The notes under the pieces are model-generated. The model worked only from the letters and a program-made list of their open reading frames with translations. It did not search any database and was not told the origin of the DNA. Positions 33,433 through 42,410 of a stretch of 64,000 bases of DNA are shown here, one piece after another. Positions within the stretch are counted from its first letter, which is position 1. Each line of letters opens with the position of its first letter. This stretch comes from Streptomyces sp. NBC_00448 (GTDB lineage: Bacteria; Actinomycetota; Actinomycetes; Streptomycetales; Streptomycetaceae), in contig NZ_CP107913.1 of NCBI RefSeq assembly GCF_036014115.1, forward strand, positions 1,984,001 to 2,048,000, in the 5' to 3' direction. The position numbers and the translations under genes are program-made.

Positions 33433-35814
33433 ATGCCCACCGGTCTGAACGACGAGGAACTGTCCGCGCTGGACGCCCACTGGCGTGCGGCGAACTATCT
33501 GGCCGTGGGCCAGATCTACCTGCTCGACGGCAACCCGCTGCTGACGGAGCCGCTGCGCCCGGAGCACGTGAAGCCGAGGCTGCTGGGCCACTGGGGCACA
33601 TCCCCCGGCCTGAACCTGGTGCACACCCACCTGAACCGGGTGGTGAAGGCCCGCGACCTGGACGCGATCTGCGTGTGGGGCCCGGGCCACGGCGGCCCCG
33701 CGGTGCTGGCGAACTCCTGGCTGGAGGGCAGCTACAGCCGCACCTACCCCGACATCACCCGGGACGGCGCCGGAATGGGCCGACTGTTCCGCCAGTTCTC
33801 CTTCCCCGGCGGGGTGCCCAGCCACGTGGCACCGGAGACCCCGGGGTCGATCCACGAGGGCGGCGAGCTGGGCTACGCCCTGTCCCACGCCTACGGTGCC
33901 GCGTTCGACAACCCCGGTCTGCTGGTGACCTGCGTGATCGGCGACGGCGAGGCCGAGACGGGACCACTGGCCACCTCCTGGCACGGCAACAAGTTCCTCG
34001 ACCCCCGGCACGACGGCGCCGTCCTGCCGATCCTGCACCTGAACGGCTACAAGATCGCCAACCCCACCGTCCTGGCCCGGCTCCCCGAGGACGAACTCGA
34101 CGCGCTGCTGCGCGGCTACGGCCACGACCCGATCCACGTCATCGGCGACGAACCCGCCGCGGTGCACCGTGCGATGGCCGCGGCGATGGACACCGCGCTG
34201 GACCGGATCACCGCGCTCCAGGAGGCGGCCCGTACGGGTGGGGACCCGGCGGCGGACGGCGTCGACCGGCCGCGCTGGCCGATGATCGTGCTGCGCACCC
34301 CGAAGGGCTGGACCGGCCCGGCGGTGGTCGACGGCCTGCCGGTCGAGGGCACCTGGCGCGCCCACCAGGTCCCGCTCTCCGAAGTCCGCACCAACCCCGA
34401 ACACCTGCGGCAACTGGAGGAGTGGCTGCTGTCCTACCGCCCCACCGAGCTCTTCGACGACGCCGGCCGCCCCCGCGAGCAGGTGCTGGCCTGCGTGCCG
34501 TCCGGCGACCGGCGGCTGGGCGCGAACCCGCACACCAACGGCGGCCTGCTGCTGCGCGACCTGCCGGTCCCCGACCTGGACGAGTTCGCGGTCGCGGTCG
34601 AGCGGCCCGGCACCGACATGCACGAACCGACCCGCGTGCTGGGGCAGTTGCTGGAGCAGGTGATGGCCGACACCGCGCAGCGCCGCGACTTCCGGATCGT
34701 CGGCCCCGACGAGACCGCCTCCAACCGCCTCGACGCGGTCTACGCCGCCTCGGGCAAGTCCTGGCAGGAGCGGCTGGTGGACACCGACGAGCACCTCGAC
34801 CGGCACGGCCGGGTGCTGGAGATCCTCTCCGAACACACCTGCCAGGGCTGGCTGGAGGGCTACCTGCTCACCGGCAGGCACGGCCTGTTCTCCTGCTACG
34901 AGGCGTTCGTCCACATCGTCGACTCCATGGTCAACCAGCACATCAAGTGGCTGCGCACCACCCGCAGACTGCCGTGGCGGCGCCCGATCGCCTCCCTCAA
35001 CTACCTGCTCACCTCGCACGTCTGGCGGCAGGACCACAACGGCTTCTCGCACCAGGACCCCGGCTTCATCGACCACGTCCTGAACAAGTCCCCCGAGGTG
35101 GTCCGCGTCTACCTCCCGCCGGACGCCAACACCCTCCTGTCGGTCGCCGAACACGCCCTGAAATCACGGGACTACGTCAACGTCATCGTCGCCGGCAAGC
35201 AACCCTGCTTCGACTGGCTGACGATGGACGAGGCCCGCGCGCACTGTGCCCGCGGCGCGGGCATCTGGGAGTGGGCCGGCACCGAGGACGGCACCCGCGA
35301 ACCGGATGTCGTGCTGGCCTGCGCCGGCGACGTGCCCACCCAAGAGATTGTGGCCGCCGCCCAGTTGCTCCGCCACCACCTGCCGCAGCTCGCGGTGCGC
35401 GTCGTCAACGTCGTGGACCTCGCCCGTCTCCTGCCGGAGAAGGAGCACCCGCACGGCATGTCCGACCCGCAGTACGACGCGCTGTTCACCGCCGACCGGC
35501 CGGTGATCTTCGCGTACCACGGCTACCCGTGGCTGATCCACCGGCTCGCCTACCGCCGTACCGGCCACCGCGACCTGCATGTGCGCGGCTACAAGGAGAT
35601 CGGCACCACCACCACGCCGTTCGACATGGTCGTCAGCAACGACCTCGACCGCTACCGCCTGGTCATGGACGTCATCGACCGCGTGCCGGGGCTTGCCGTA
35701 CGGGCCGCCCCCGTACGGCAGTTGATGGAGGACACCCGGCTGCGGCACCGGAGCTGGATTCGGGCCCACGGTACCGACCTGCCGGAGGTGGCCGACTGGC
35801 GGTGGGACGGCTGA
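33433..35814 (+). CDS. xfp: Xylulose-5-phosphate/fructose-6-phosphate phosphoketolase
   Basis: A 793-aa thiamine-diphosphate enzyme that splits xylulose 5-P or fructose 6-P with phosphate to acetyl phosphate. [10 protein letters not shown] near residue 55, [19 protein letters not shown] and the cofactor motif [19 protein letters not shown] are family hallmarks; length is that of the full family. A GGA-rich ribosome site precedes the ATG. It stands alone, with the iron operon before it and a long structured gap after it, so regulation cannot be told from neighbours. Confidence 0.95.
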   Translation: MPTGLNDEELSALDAHWRAANYLAVGQIYLLDGNPLLTEPLRPEHVKPRLLGHWGTSPGLNLVHTHLNRVVKARDLDAICVWGPGHGGPAVLANSWLEGSYSRTYPDITRDGAGMGRLFRQFSFPGGVPSHVAPETPGSIHEGGELGYALSHAYGAAFDNPGLLVTCVIGDGEAETGPLATSWHGNKFLDPRHDGAVLPILHLNGYKIANPTVLARLPEDELDALLRGYGHDPIHVIGDEPAAVHRAMAAAMDTALDRITALQEAARTGGDPAADGVDRPRWPMIVLRTPKGWTGPAVVDGLPVEGTWRAHQVPLSEVRTNPEHLRQLEEWLLSYRPTELFDDAGRPREQVLACVPSGDRRLGANPHTNGGLLLRDLPVPDLDEFAVAVERPGTDMHEPTRVLGQLLEQVMADTAQRRDFRIVGPDETASNRLDAVYAASGKSWQERLVDTDEHLDRHGRVLEILSEHTCQGWLEGYLLTGRHGLFSCYEAFVHIVDSMVNQHIKWLRTTRRLPWRRPIASLNYLLTSHVWRQDHNGFSHQDPGFIDHVLNKSPEVVRVYLPPDANTLLSVAEHALKSRDYVNVIVAGKQPCFDWLTMDEARAHCARGAGIWEWAGTEDGTREPDVVLACAGDVPTQEIVAAAQLLRHHLPQLAVRVVNVVDLARLLPEKEHPHGMSDPQYDALFTADRPVIFAYHGYPWLIHRLAYRRTGHRDLHVRGYKEIGTTTTPFDMVVSNDLDRYRLVMDVIDRVPGLAVRAAPVRQLMEDTRLRHRSWIRAHGTDLPEVADWRWDG

Positions 35815-35940
35815 GGGCACGCACCGCCGCGGGTGGGATGAGGAGGGGGCGGACTACCGCGGTTCGGCTGACCGGGCGGGAGGTGGAGAACGGGTGGTGC
35901 GGGCGGGCTGGTTGGCGGGGGGTCGCTGGGGCTCCGGTGG

Positions 35941-36035
35941 CGGGGTTCGAGACTGCATATTTACGGCGCCTGCGGGTGTTTCCGATCGTTACTGTCTCTC
36001 CTCGCGCCACAAATATACGAACGTCTCGAACCCCG
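35941..36035. repeat. 95-bp inverted repeat with 13-bp perfect arms and AT-rich shoulders
   Basis: The arm CGGGGTTCGAGAC (35941-35953) is exactly complementary to 36023-36035. Inside each arm a second matched pair, ATATTT (35957-35962) and AAATAT (36011-36016), follows after 3 and 6 bases. The 48-base centre is AT-richer than its surroundings. It could be a tiny non-autonomous element, a regulatory RNA stem or a bipartite protein site; no transposase or target duplication is evident. Confidence 0.6.
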
Positions 36036-36078
36036 CCCCCTTCGCCCCCGCTCGCTCCCTCCAGGGCTCCAGGGCTGC

Positions 36079-36166
36079 GGTTCGGGGCTGGGGTTCAGGG
36101 CTGGGGGTCGGGGCTGGGGGCAGGGGGGTGGGGTTCAGGGCTGAGGGCAGGGCTGGGGGCAGGTGG
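36079..36166 (+). repeat. G-run tract with quadruplex-forming pattern
   Basis: Runs of 3-6 G separated by 2-4 bases (CT, TTCA, TC, CA) repeat more than ten times on the + strand, built from imperfect copies of GGGCTGGGG. At least two independent G-quadruplex motifs fit. It ends about 220 bases before the MMPL start. Confidence 0.7.
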
Positions 36167-36383
36167 CGCCGGGGGTGGGACCCGGGTGCGGCCGGCCGGG
36201 GGTACGGGGCGGGGGCGCCCGCGGGCGTACTCCTGTGGGGGTAGTGGGGGGCGGGCTACCCGCTCGGGAGGCGGGGGGAAGTCGGTCCTACGCGGGACGA
36301 TCGCGGCGTCGTGGCCGGAAACGATGGTCGGGTGTCCGGGCGCCGGGTGCCCGGGGTGACGACCGTCGAGAGGGGAACCCACC

Positions 36384-38603
36384 ATGAGGGCCGCAGAGTT
36401 GGGGGCGGGTGCCGGGCCGGGGGCCGGTGGTCCGGGAGGGGGGCGCCGGGGGGTGCGGCGGCTGCCGTGGCTGGTGCTGGCGCTGTGGATCGGGGTGCTG
36501 GCCGTGGCGGTGCCGCTGGCCGGCCGGCTCGGGGACGTGCAGCGCGACAGCGTGGTGGACTATCTGCCGGCGAGTGCCGACTCCACCCAGGTCGCCGAGA
36601 TCCAGCAGGAGTTGCCGGGTGGTGAGGCCACCGACCTGGTGATCGTCTACCACCGTGACGGCGGTCTCACCGCGGCTGACCGCGATACGGCCGGCCGGCA
36701 GACCGCCCGGCTGGCGCGTACCTACCGGCTCGGTGGTGACGGGGTGCCGACGGGTGTGCCGTCGAAGGACGGCAGCACGCTGATGTACCCGGTCTCCAGC
36801 ACCCAGCCCGGCCAGGACTCCGATGCGAAGCGGAAGTTCGTCGACGGGGTGCGGGACATCACCACGGGCGGGCACGGGCTGACGGTGAAGGTCGGCGGGC
36901 CGGGCGGGCTGGACGCCGACGCGGCGGAGGTCTACGGCTCGCTGGGCGGTCCTCTGCTCTACACCACCGTGCTGGTGGTGGCGGTGCTGCTGATCCTGAT
37001 CTACCGCAGCCCGGCGCTGTGGCTGGTGCCGCTCTTCGCGGCCGGCGCCGCGGACGTGCTGTCGATGGCGGTGACGTACCTGCTCAACCGGGCGTTCGGG
37101 ATCACCGTCAGCGGCCAGAGTTCGGGGGTGATGACGATCCTCGTGTTCGGCGTGGGCACGGACTACGCGCTGCTGCTGGTGGCCCGCTACCGCGAGGAAC
37201 TGCGGCGCACCGCCCGGCCGTACGACGCGATGCGCACCGCGCTGCGCCGGTGCGCCCCGGCGGTCCTGGCGTCGGCCGGCACCGTGGCCGCGGGCATGCT
37301 GTGCCTGCTGGCGGCGGACCTCAACAGCAGCCGCGGCATGGGTCCGGCCGCCGCGGTGGGCGTGCTCAGCGCGCTGGCGGCGATGGTGACGCTGCTGCCA
37401 GCGCTGCTGGTGCTGCTGGGACGGCGGCTGTTCTGGCCGCTGGTGCCGGAGCCGGGCACCGAGCCGAAGCAGCGGCGCGGCGGCTTCACGGCGATCGGCG
37501 GGCTGGTCGGCCGCCGGCCGGTGGCGGTGCTGGTCTCCGGCGTGGTGCTGCTCGGCGCGCTGGCGTTGGGCGTGCTGCACCTGCCGGGCAGCGTGAAGCA
37601 GCAGGACAGCTTCGCCACCCGGCCGGACTCGATCGTGGCGGCGCGGCTCCTCGCCAAGGCATACCCGGACCAGGCGAGCCAGCCGATCACGGTGATCTCG
37701 CCGGCCGGGGCGGCGGCCGGGGCCGAGCGGACCGCCCGCGGCACCGGCGGCGTGGCGGAGGTCCGGCCGGGACGCACAGGCGGCGGCTGGAGCGAGTTCT
37801 TCGTCACCGCCGACAGCCCGCCGCAGTCCGCCGCCGAGACCGCGACCATCAGGCAGTTGCGGTCGGCGCTGCACGGCTCCTACGTCGGCGGGCCCAGCGC
37901 GCAGCAGATCGACCTGCGGTCCACCAACAGCCGGGACCGCGCGATCGTGGTGCCGATCGTGCTGGCGGCGGTGGTGCTGATCCTGATCCTGCTGCTGCGC
38001 AGCCTGGTCGCGCCGCTGCTGCTGGCCGCCGCCGTGATCGCCGTGTGGGGTTCCGCGCTGGGCGTCGGCGGGCTCGTCTTCGGGCGGGTCTTCGGCTTCC
38101 ACGGCACCGATCCGGGGCTGGCGCTGCTCAGCTTCGTGTTCCTGGTCGCCCTCGGCGTGGACTACGGCATCTTCCTGATGCACCGGATGCGGGAGGAGGC
38201 GCTGCACGGCGCGCCGCCGCGGCAGGCCACGCTCGGCGCGCTGCGGACCACCGGCGGGGTGATCACCTCGGCGGGGATCGTGCTGGCGGCGACGTTCTCG
38301 GTGCTGGTGAACATGCCGCTGGTGCAACTGGCCGAGCTGGGCTTCGTGATCGCGGTCGGGGTGCTGCTGGACACGTTCGTGGTGCGGACGTTCCTGGTGA
38401 CGTCGGCGTCGCTGCTGCTGGGGCGGCGGCTGTGGGCGCCGGGCGCGCTCGGCCGGGTCCGCCCGCAGGGCGGCGGACCGGGCGACGGCGGCCACGGTGG
38501 TGACGGCAACGACCTTGCCGGCAGCGGCCGTTCGCAGGTGACCGGCGGCGCGGACGGCGAGGGGGCGGCCGGCGCCGAGCAGCCCGCACCGGCCGCCGGC
38601 TGA
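36384..38603 (+). CDS. MMPL/RND family transporter
   Basis: A 739-aa exporter with two repeats of one helix, a large external domain and a bundle of five helices. Motifs include VLLILIYRSPALWLVPLF, FGVGTDYALLLVARYREEL in the first half and LGVDYGIFLMHRMREEA in the second, which carry the proton-relay Asp residues of this family. MMPL proteins export lipids, siderophores or drugs; the substrate here is unknown. The ATG follows AGAGGGG. The last ~50 residues are Gly/Ala-rich and probably cytoplasmic. No TetR gene is adjacent, unlike many MMPL loci. Confidence 0.9.
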   Translation: MRAAELGAGAGPGAGGPGGGRRGVRRLPWLVLALWIGVLAVAVPLAGRLGDVQRDSVVDYLPASADSTQVAEIQQELPGGEATDLVIVYHRDGGLTAADRDTAGRQTARLARTYRLGGDGVPTGVPSKDGSTLMYPVSSTQPGQDSDAKRKFVDGVRDITTGGHGLTVKVGGPGGLDADAAEVYGSLGGPLLYTTVLVVAVLLILIYRSPALWLVPLFAAGAADVLSMAVTYLLNRAFGITVSGQSSGVMTILVFGVGTDYALLLVARYREELRRTARPYDAMRTALRRCAPAVLASAGTVAAGMLCLLAADLNSSRGMGPAAAVGVLSALAAMVTLLPALLVLLGRRLFWPLVPEPGTEPKQRRGGFTAIGGLVGRRPVAVLVSGVVLLGALALGVLHLPGSVKQQDSFATRPDSIVAARLLAKAYPDQASQPITVISPAGAAAGAERTARGTGGVAEVRPGRTGGGWSEFFVTADSPPQSAAETATIRQLRSALHGSYVGGPSAQQIDLRSTNSRDRAIVVPIVLAAVVLILILLLRSLVAPLLLAAAVIAVWGSALGVGGLVFGRVFGFHGTDPGLALLSFVFLVALGVDYGIFLMHRMREEALHGAPPRQATLGALRTTGGVITSAGIVLAATFSVLVNMPLVQLAELGFVIAVGVLLDTFVVRTFLVTSASLLLGRRLWAPGALGRVRPQGGGPGDGGHGGDGNDLAGSGRSQVTGGADGEGAAGAEQPAPAAG

Positions 38604-38640
38604 CGCGGTACGGCCGGCACGCCGGTCGTCGTACGCCGCC

Positions 38641-38675
38641 GGGCGGGCGCCTCCTGGTGAGGGGGGCGCCCGCCC
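38641..38675. terminator. Bidirectional hairpin terminator
   Basis: GGGCGGGCGCC (38641-38651) pairs perfectly with 38665-38675 around a 13-base loop that can extend the stem. It lies between the convergent MMPL and binding-protein-like genes. Confidence 0.8.
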
Positions 38676-38775
38676 TGCGGTACGTGCCGGGGCGCCGCAC
38701 CGCCCGCCGGACGGCGTACGGCCGGTCGTCAGCGCGGCGAAGGAACGGCGCCTCCGGTCGGCGCTTCGACTCCGG

Positions 38776-39675
38776 TCACTGTGACGCCCGCGCCTGTGCC
38801 CGCAGGGCGTCCGCGACCGCCCGGAGGAAGGTGGCGTACGCGCCCGGGGCGGGCGGGAGTTCGGGGTTCCAGGGCAGCACCTGGGCGGTGAGGGACAGCC
38901 GTTGCCAGGCGGGGATGTCGGCGAGCGCGGACAGCGGCGCGGCGTTGGCGCGGGTGTCGGCGAGGACGACGCCGGCGCCGCCGACTGCTGCCAGCGCCTG
39001 ATCCCAGTCCACAGTGCGCCAGTTGACGCCCGGACCGCGGCCGGGGTCGGCCATCCGCACCCCGAGGTCCGCGAGGTGCCGTAGCTCCGGCCAGGTGTCC
39101 GGCCGGGCCAGGTGCACCTGTTCGGGCCCGCCCGGCGACAGGGCGACCACCCGGGCGGTTCCCTCGCCGACCGCCAGAACCCGTAACTCCTCCTCGGCGA
39201 GGGCGAGTTCGCCGCCGACGACGCCGGCTTCCGCGCCGAACGCCGTCGTTAGGTCGGCGAACCGGCCGAGTATCGTCCGCAGCGACGCGTCGCCGCCGAC
39301 TCCGAGCGCGACCACCGGTACGCCCGCTGCCTCGGCCACGGACTCCGCGAGGGCGTACGGCGCCTTCCCGTCGTAGGTCACGTCCACCACCACGTCCGGG
39401 CGCAGCTCGCGCAGTGCGTCCGGCGCGACGTCCGCTCCCCCGCCCAGGTAGGCGACTTGGCGCGGGTCGAGCCCGCCGAGCTTCGCCGGGTCGGCGGCCG
39501 CGCCGCTGTCGTGGCCGGACCCGTAGACCGCCACCGGCCGCACGCCGTACTCCCACAGCGCCGCCCCGGCTCGTACGTACGCCACCACCCGCGGCGGCGC
39601 GCCCGGCCCGGACGAGGTGCTGCCCCGGTCGTCGGTGAACTCCCAACCCGCCTGCCGCGCAATGCCGTTCGTCAT
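38776..39675 (-). CDS. FepB/BtuF-like substrate-binding-fold protein lacking a signal peptide
   Basis: A 299-aa protein with the fold of iron-siderophore binding proteins: PPRVVAYVRAGAALWEYGVRPVAVYG, then LRELRPDVVVDVTYDG and GVPVVALGVGG are typical. It has no signal peptide, lipobox or membrane segment and begins MTNGIARQAGWEF after AAGGGGG, so it is predicted to stay in the cytoplasm. No permease or ATPase adjoins it. It may bind an iron complex inside the cell, release it, or be a retired transporter part. Confidence 0.75.
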   Translation of the reverse strand: MTNGIARQAGWEFTDDRGSTSSGPGAPPRVVAYVRAGAALWEYGVRPVAVYGSGHDSGAAADPAKLGGLDPRQVAYLGGGADVAPDALRELRPDVVVDVTYDGKAPYALAESVAEAAGVPVVALGVGGDASLRTILGRFADLTTAFGAEAGVVGGELALAEEELRVLAVGEGTARVVALSPGGPEQVHLARPDTWPELRHLADLGVRMADPGRGPGVNWRTVDWDQALAAVGGAGVVLADTRANAAPLSALADIPAWQRLSLTAQVLPWNPELPPAPGAYATFLRAVADALRAQARASQ

Positions 39676-39895
39676 TCGGTGCCCCCTTCGCGATCCGCGC
39701 GGAGCCTCGCGGGCCCCGCCGCGTGCTCTCCACCCTGCGCTCCGACCGGCCGCGCCACAAGGGTGCCTGCAGCGGGTGGGTGCGGGGGTCGAGCAACCGG
39801 GGTGCGGCGAGCGGGAGTACGGCGGGCAGGGGCTGCGGTCGGGCGGCGGGGCGCAGGAGGAGGAGGCGGGGGCTGCGGCCAGGCGGGTGCGGCGG

Positions 39896-40807
39896 TCAGG
39901 CGGCGGACGGCGTGAAGTAGTCGCCGTGCTCCAGGTCCTCCAGCAGCGTCGGGTGGGTCGGCGTCCAGCCGAGCAGCTGCCGGGTGCCGTCGCTGGAGAC
40001 GGGCGCGTCGATGCCGAACACCCGGGCCATGAAGGGGTTTCCGAAGTGCTCAGCCGCCTCCTCGGGTGCCAGGGAGGCGGTGGGCAGGCCGAGCATCCGT
40101 CCGATCGTCTCGGCGATGCTCTTGAAGGCGACGCCGCCTTCTGCCGCGCCGTGCAGCACGCTGCCCGCGGGAGCGGACTCCAGCGCCAGCCTGAACAGGC
40201 GGGCGGCGTCGGCCCGGTGGACGGCGGGCCAGCGGTTGGCGCCGGTGCCGATGTAGGCCGAGGTGCCGGTCTTGCGCGCGGCGGCGACCAGCATCGGGAC
40301 GAACCCGTAGTCGCCGGGACCGTGCACGGTGGGCGCCAGCCGGACCAGGCTCGCGCGCACTCCCCGCGCGGCGGAGCCCAGGCACGCCCGCTCGCCCGGG
40401 ATGCGGAAGGCCCCGATCGAGGCGGGGTCGGGCGCGTCCTGCTCGCCGCTCACCCGGCCGACGGGCATCACCAGCGTGCCGGAGGTGCTGACGAACGGCT
40501 TGCCCGAATCCGTGAGCGCCCCGCCGAGCGCCTCGATCGCGGTGCGGTCGCGCCTGATGAGGTCCTCCGGGTCGGCGAAGTCGCCGCCGAAGGCCATGTG
40601 CAGGACGCCGTCCGCCGCCTCCGCTCCTGCCCGCAGGCTGTCGAGGTCCTCCAGCGAGCCGCGGTGCACGGTCGCGCCGAGCCCCTCCAGGCGCGCGGCC
40701 GAGGCGTCGGAACGCGCCAGGCCGGTGACCTTGTGCCCGGCCGCGACCAGTTCGGCGACGACGGTCGGTCCGGTCAGCCCGGAACCTCCGGTGACGAAGA
40801 CATGCAC
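39896..40807 (-). CDS. NAD-dependent epimerase/dehydratase-like SDR
   Basis: A 303-aa extended SDR-like protein. FVTGGSGLTGPTVVAELVAAG is the cofactor motif. The catalytic Tyr/Lys are not obvious: FVSTSGTLVMPVG keeps a Ser, but the YxxxK site reads FRIPGERACL, so activity differs from classical epimerases. GTG 40807 has AAGGGAG 8 bases upstream. It is divergent from a TetR gene with two operator copies between them and should be its main target, perhaps detoxifying a reactive compound. Confidence 0.8.
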   Translation of the reverse strand: MHVFVTGGSGLTGPTVVAELVAAGHKVTGLARSDASAARLEGLGATVHRGSLEDLDSLRAGAEAADGVLHMAFGGDFADPEDLIRRDRTAIEALGGALTDSGKPFVSTSGTLVMPVGRVSGEQDAPDPASIGAFRIPGERACLGSAARGVRASLVRLAPTVHGPGDYGFVPMLVAAARKTGTSAYIGTGANRWPAVHRADAARLFRLALESAPAGSVLHGAAEGGVAFKSIAETIGRMLGLPTASLAPEEAAEHFGNPFMARVFGIDAPVSSDGTRQLLGWTPTHPTLLEDLEHGDYFTPSAA

Positions 40808-40842
40808 GATGAACTCCCTTGAGCCGGTTCGGCACTGCTCCA

Positions 40843-40867
40843 CGTAGCGACAGGGACTGTCACTACG
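40843..40867. promoter_or_regulatory. TetR operator copy 1
   Basis: A 25-bp palindrome: CGTAGCGACAG, centre GGA, then CTGTCACTACG (one mismatch). It lies 36 bases before the SDR start. Confidence 0.75.
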
Positions 40868-40882
40868 GCCTTCAACGTAGCA

Positions 40883-40907
40883 CGTAACGTCAGAGACTGT
40901 CGCTACG
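40883..40907. promoter_or_regulatory. TetR operator copy 2
   Basis: A second 25-bp copy: CGTAACGTCAG, centre AGA, then CTGTCGCTACG (two mismatches). Its centre is exactly 40 bp from that of copy 1, so two dimers would sit on nearly the same face of the helix. Confidence 0.75.
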
Positions 40908-41067
40908 CCGTGGATGCCGATCCGTCGGCCTGTCGCCCGCCACCGCCCCGTCGAGCCGTCGATCCGGCGCCCCGCCGATCCGCCGATCCGCCGGCGCCCC
41001 GCCGCGACGAGGGGCGGGCCGACCACCTTGACGTCGGCTTCTGCCGGTATTGGCCTATGCTGCTGGG

Positions 41068-41661
41068 ATGCCACGGGATGGACGGCCGGCGCGCCTACGA
41101 CTCCAGCAGGCCGCTCTCGACCTGTACACGGAGCGCGGCTTCGACCAGGTCACCACCGCCGAGATCGCGGCGCACGCGGGCGTCACCGAGCGGACCTTCT
41201 ACCGGCACTTCGCCGACAAGCGCGAAGTACTCTTCGGCCAGGAGGACTTCCTGCGTGACGCGCTGGAGCGCGCCGTCGCGGAGGCGCCCGGCACCCTCGG
41301 TCCGCTCGCGACGGTGCTGTGGGCGTTCCGCCGGATCACGCCGCTGCTGGAGGACAACCGGCCGCTCTCCGAGCCGCTGCACCGGCTCGCCAACGCGACC
41401 CCGGCGCTGCGCGAACGCGAACTCGCCAAGACCGCGTCCCTGGCCTGCACCATGACCACGGCGCTGGGCCGGCGCGGCGTCGGCGACCGGTGCGCGTCGC
41501 TCGCCGCCCGCACCGCACTGGCCGTCGCCGGACAGGCGACCCACCTGTGGATCGAGCAGTCCGCCCGCCCGCTCGACCACTTCCTCGTCCAGGCGATCGA
41601 CGACCTGCACTCGCTCTGCGAGACGGGCGACCTCCCGAAGGACACGCACGTCAGCGCCTGA
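41068..41661 (+). CDS. TetR family transcriptional regulator
   Basis: A 197-aa repressor. The N-terminal helix-turn-helix reads TTAEIAAHAGVTERTFYRHF; the rest is an all-helical ligand and dimer domain. TATGCT 6 bases before ATG 41068 supports a leaderless start. It is divergent from the SDR gene, and the two 25-bp palindromes between them are its probable binding sites. Ligand unknown. Confidence 0.9.
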   Translation: MPRDGRPARLRLQQAALDLYTERGFDQVTTAEIAAHAGVTERTFYRHFADKREVLFGQEDFLRDALERAVAEAPGTLGPLATVLWAFRRITPLLEDNRPLSEPLHRLANATPALRERELAKTASLACTMTTALGRRGVGDRCASLAARTALAVAGQATHLWIEQSARPLDHFLVQAIDDLHSLCETGDLPKDTHVSA

Positions 41662-41864
41662 GCACGTCAGCGCCTGAACCCGCCTGGACGCAGCGCTTCG
41701 AGCACACCCCGCCGCGCGCCTCGGCGGGCTGCGGTCCGCGGCGGACCGCCGGCGCCGAGCACCCGCCCGGCGCCGAACGGCTCCCCCGTAGCCCTGTACG
41801 GATGGTTCGACCGGGGCCTCGGACCGGCGCCCGAGGAGCCCGCGCGCTGGCTACGCTTCCTGGC

Positions 41865-42362
41865 ATGTCTCCCGCGATCGAGGTCCTGGCCCCTGCCGAG
41901 GTGGACCGCCTGAAGAGCCTGTGGGGGCAACTCCTGGCCCACCACAGTCGCGAGGCGGCACACCTGGCGGCCCTCGGCGCGGTGCGCTCGCCCGAGGAGT
42001 CCTGGCACCTGCGGCGGGGACAGTACCTCGACTGGCTACGGGAACCGCTCGCCGCGATCCTGGTCGCCCGCGACGGGGACCGCCTGCTGGGCTACGCGTG
42101 CGTGCGGGTGGTCGACGCTCCGGGGTCCTGGCAGTGGGGGGACCGGGTCGGCGTGCTGGAGACGCTCGTGGTCGACGACGAGGCGCGCGGCGCCGGGATC
42201 GGTCAGGCCCTCGTCGGGGCCGTGCGTACGCGTCTCGCCGGGTCGGGCGTCCAGGTCATGAAGATCTCCGTCATCGCGGGCAACGCCGGCGCCCTGCGCT
42301 TCTACCAGCGGGAAGGCGCCGTCGACTTCGTGCGGACGCTGGTCATGCCCGTCCCGGGGTGA
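41865..42362 (+). CDS. GNAT family N-acetyltransferase
   Basis: A 165-aa acetyltransferase. The acetyl-CoA motif is LVVDDEARGAGIGQALVG (R/Q-x-x-G-x-G/A), with a final GALRFYQREGAVDF strand-helix typical of the fold. Acceptor unknown. TACGCT 7 bases before ATG 41865 suggests a leaderless transcript. The 203-base gap before it has no clear feature, although one frame there (LYGWFDRGLGPAPEEP) looks faintly like a coding remnant. Confidence 0.87.
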   Translation: MSPAIEVLAPAEVDRLKSLWGQLLAHHSREAAHLAALGAVRSPEESWHLRRGQYLDWLREPLAAILVARDGDRLLGYACVRVVDAPGSWQWGDRVGVLETLVVDDEARGAGIGQALVGAVRTRLAGSGVQVMKISVIAGNAGALRFYQREGAVDFVRTLVMPVPG

Positions 42363-42410
42363 CGGCGCGGACCGGTCCACCGCCGCGATACCGAGCCGGC
42401 TCCGGCGCCC

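Larger units (their letters stand above)
35815..36383. other. 569-bp intergenic region with unusual sequence structure
   Basis: No protein gene is credible here. It contains an AT-rich inverted repeat (35941-36035) and a dense G-run tract (36079-36166), described separately. Both are unlike the rest of the window in base composition. The MMPL gene follows immediately. Confidence 0.6.

Noticed and set aside
35941-36035. tRNA gene suggested by GGTTCGAGAC-like T-arm sequence
   Set aside because: No acceptor, D-arm or anticodon pairing can be built around it; the match comes from the inverted-repeat arm.
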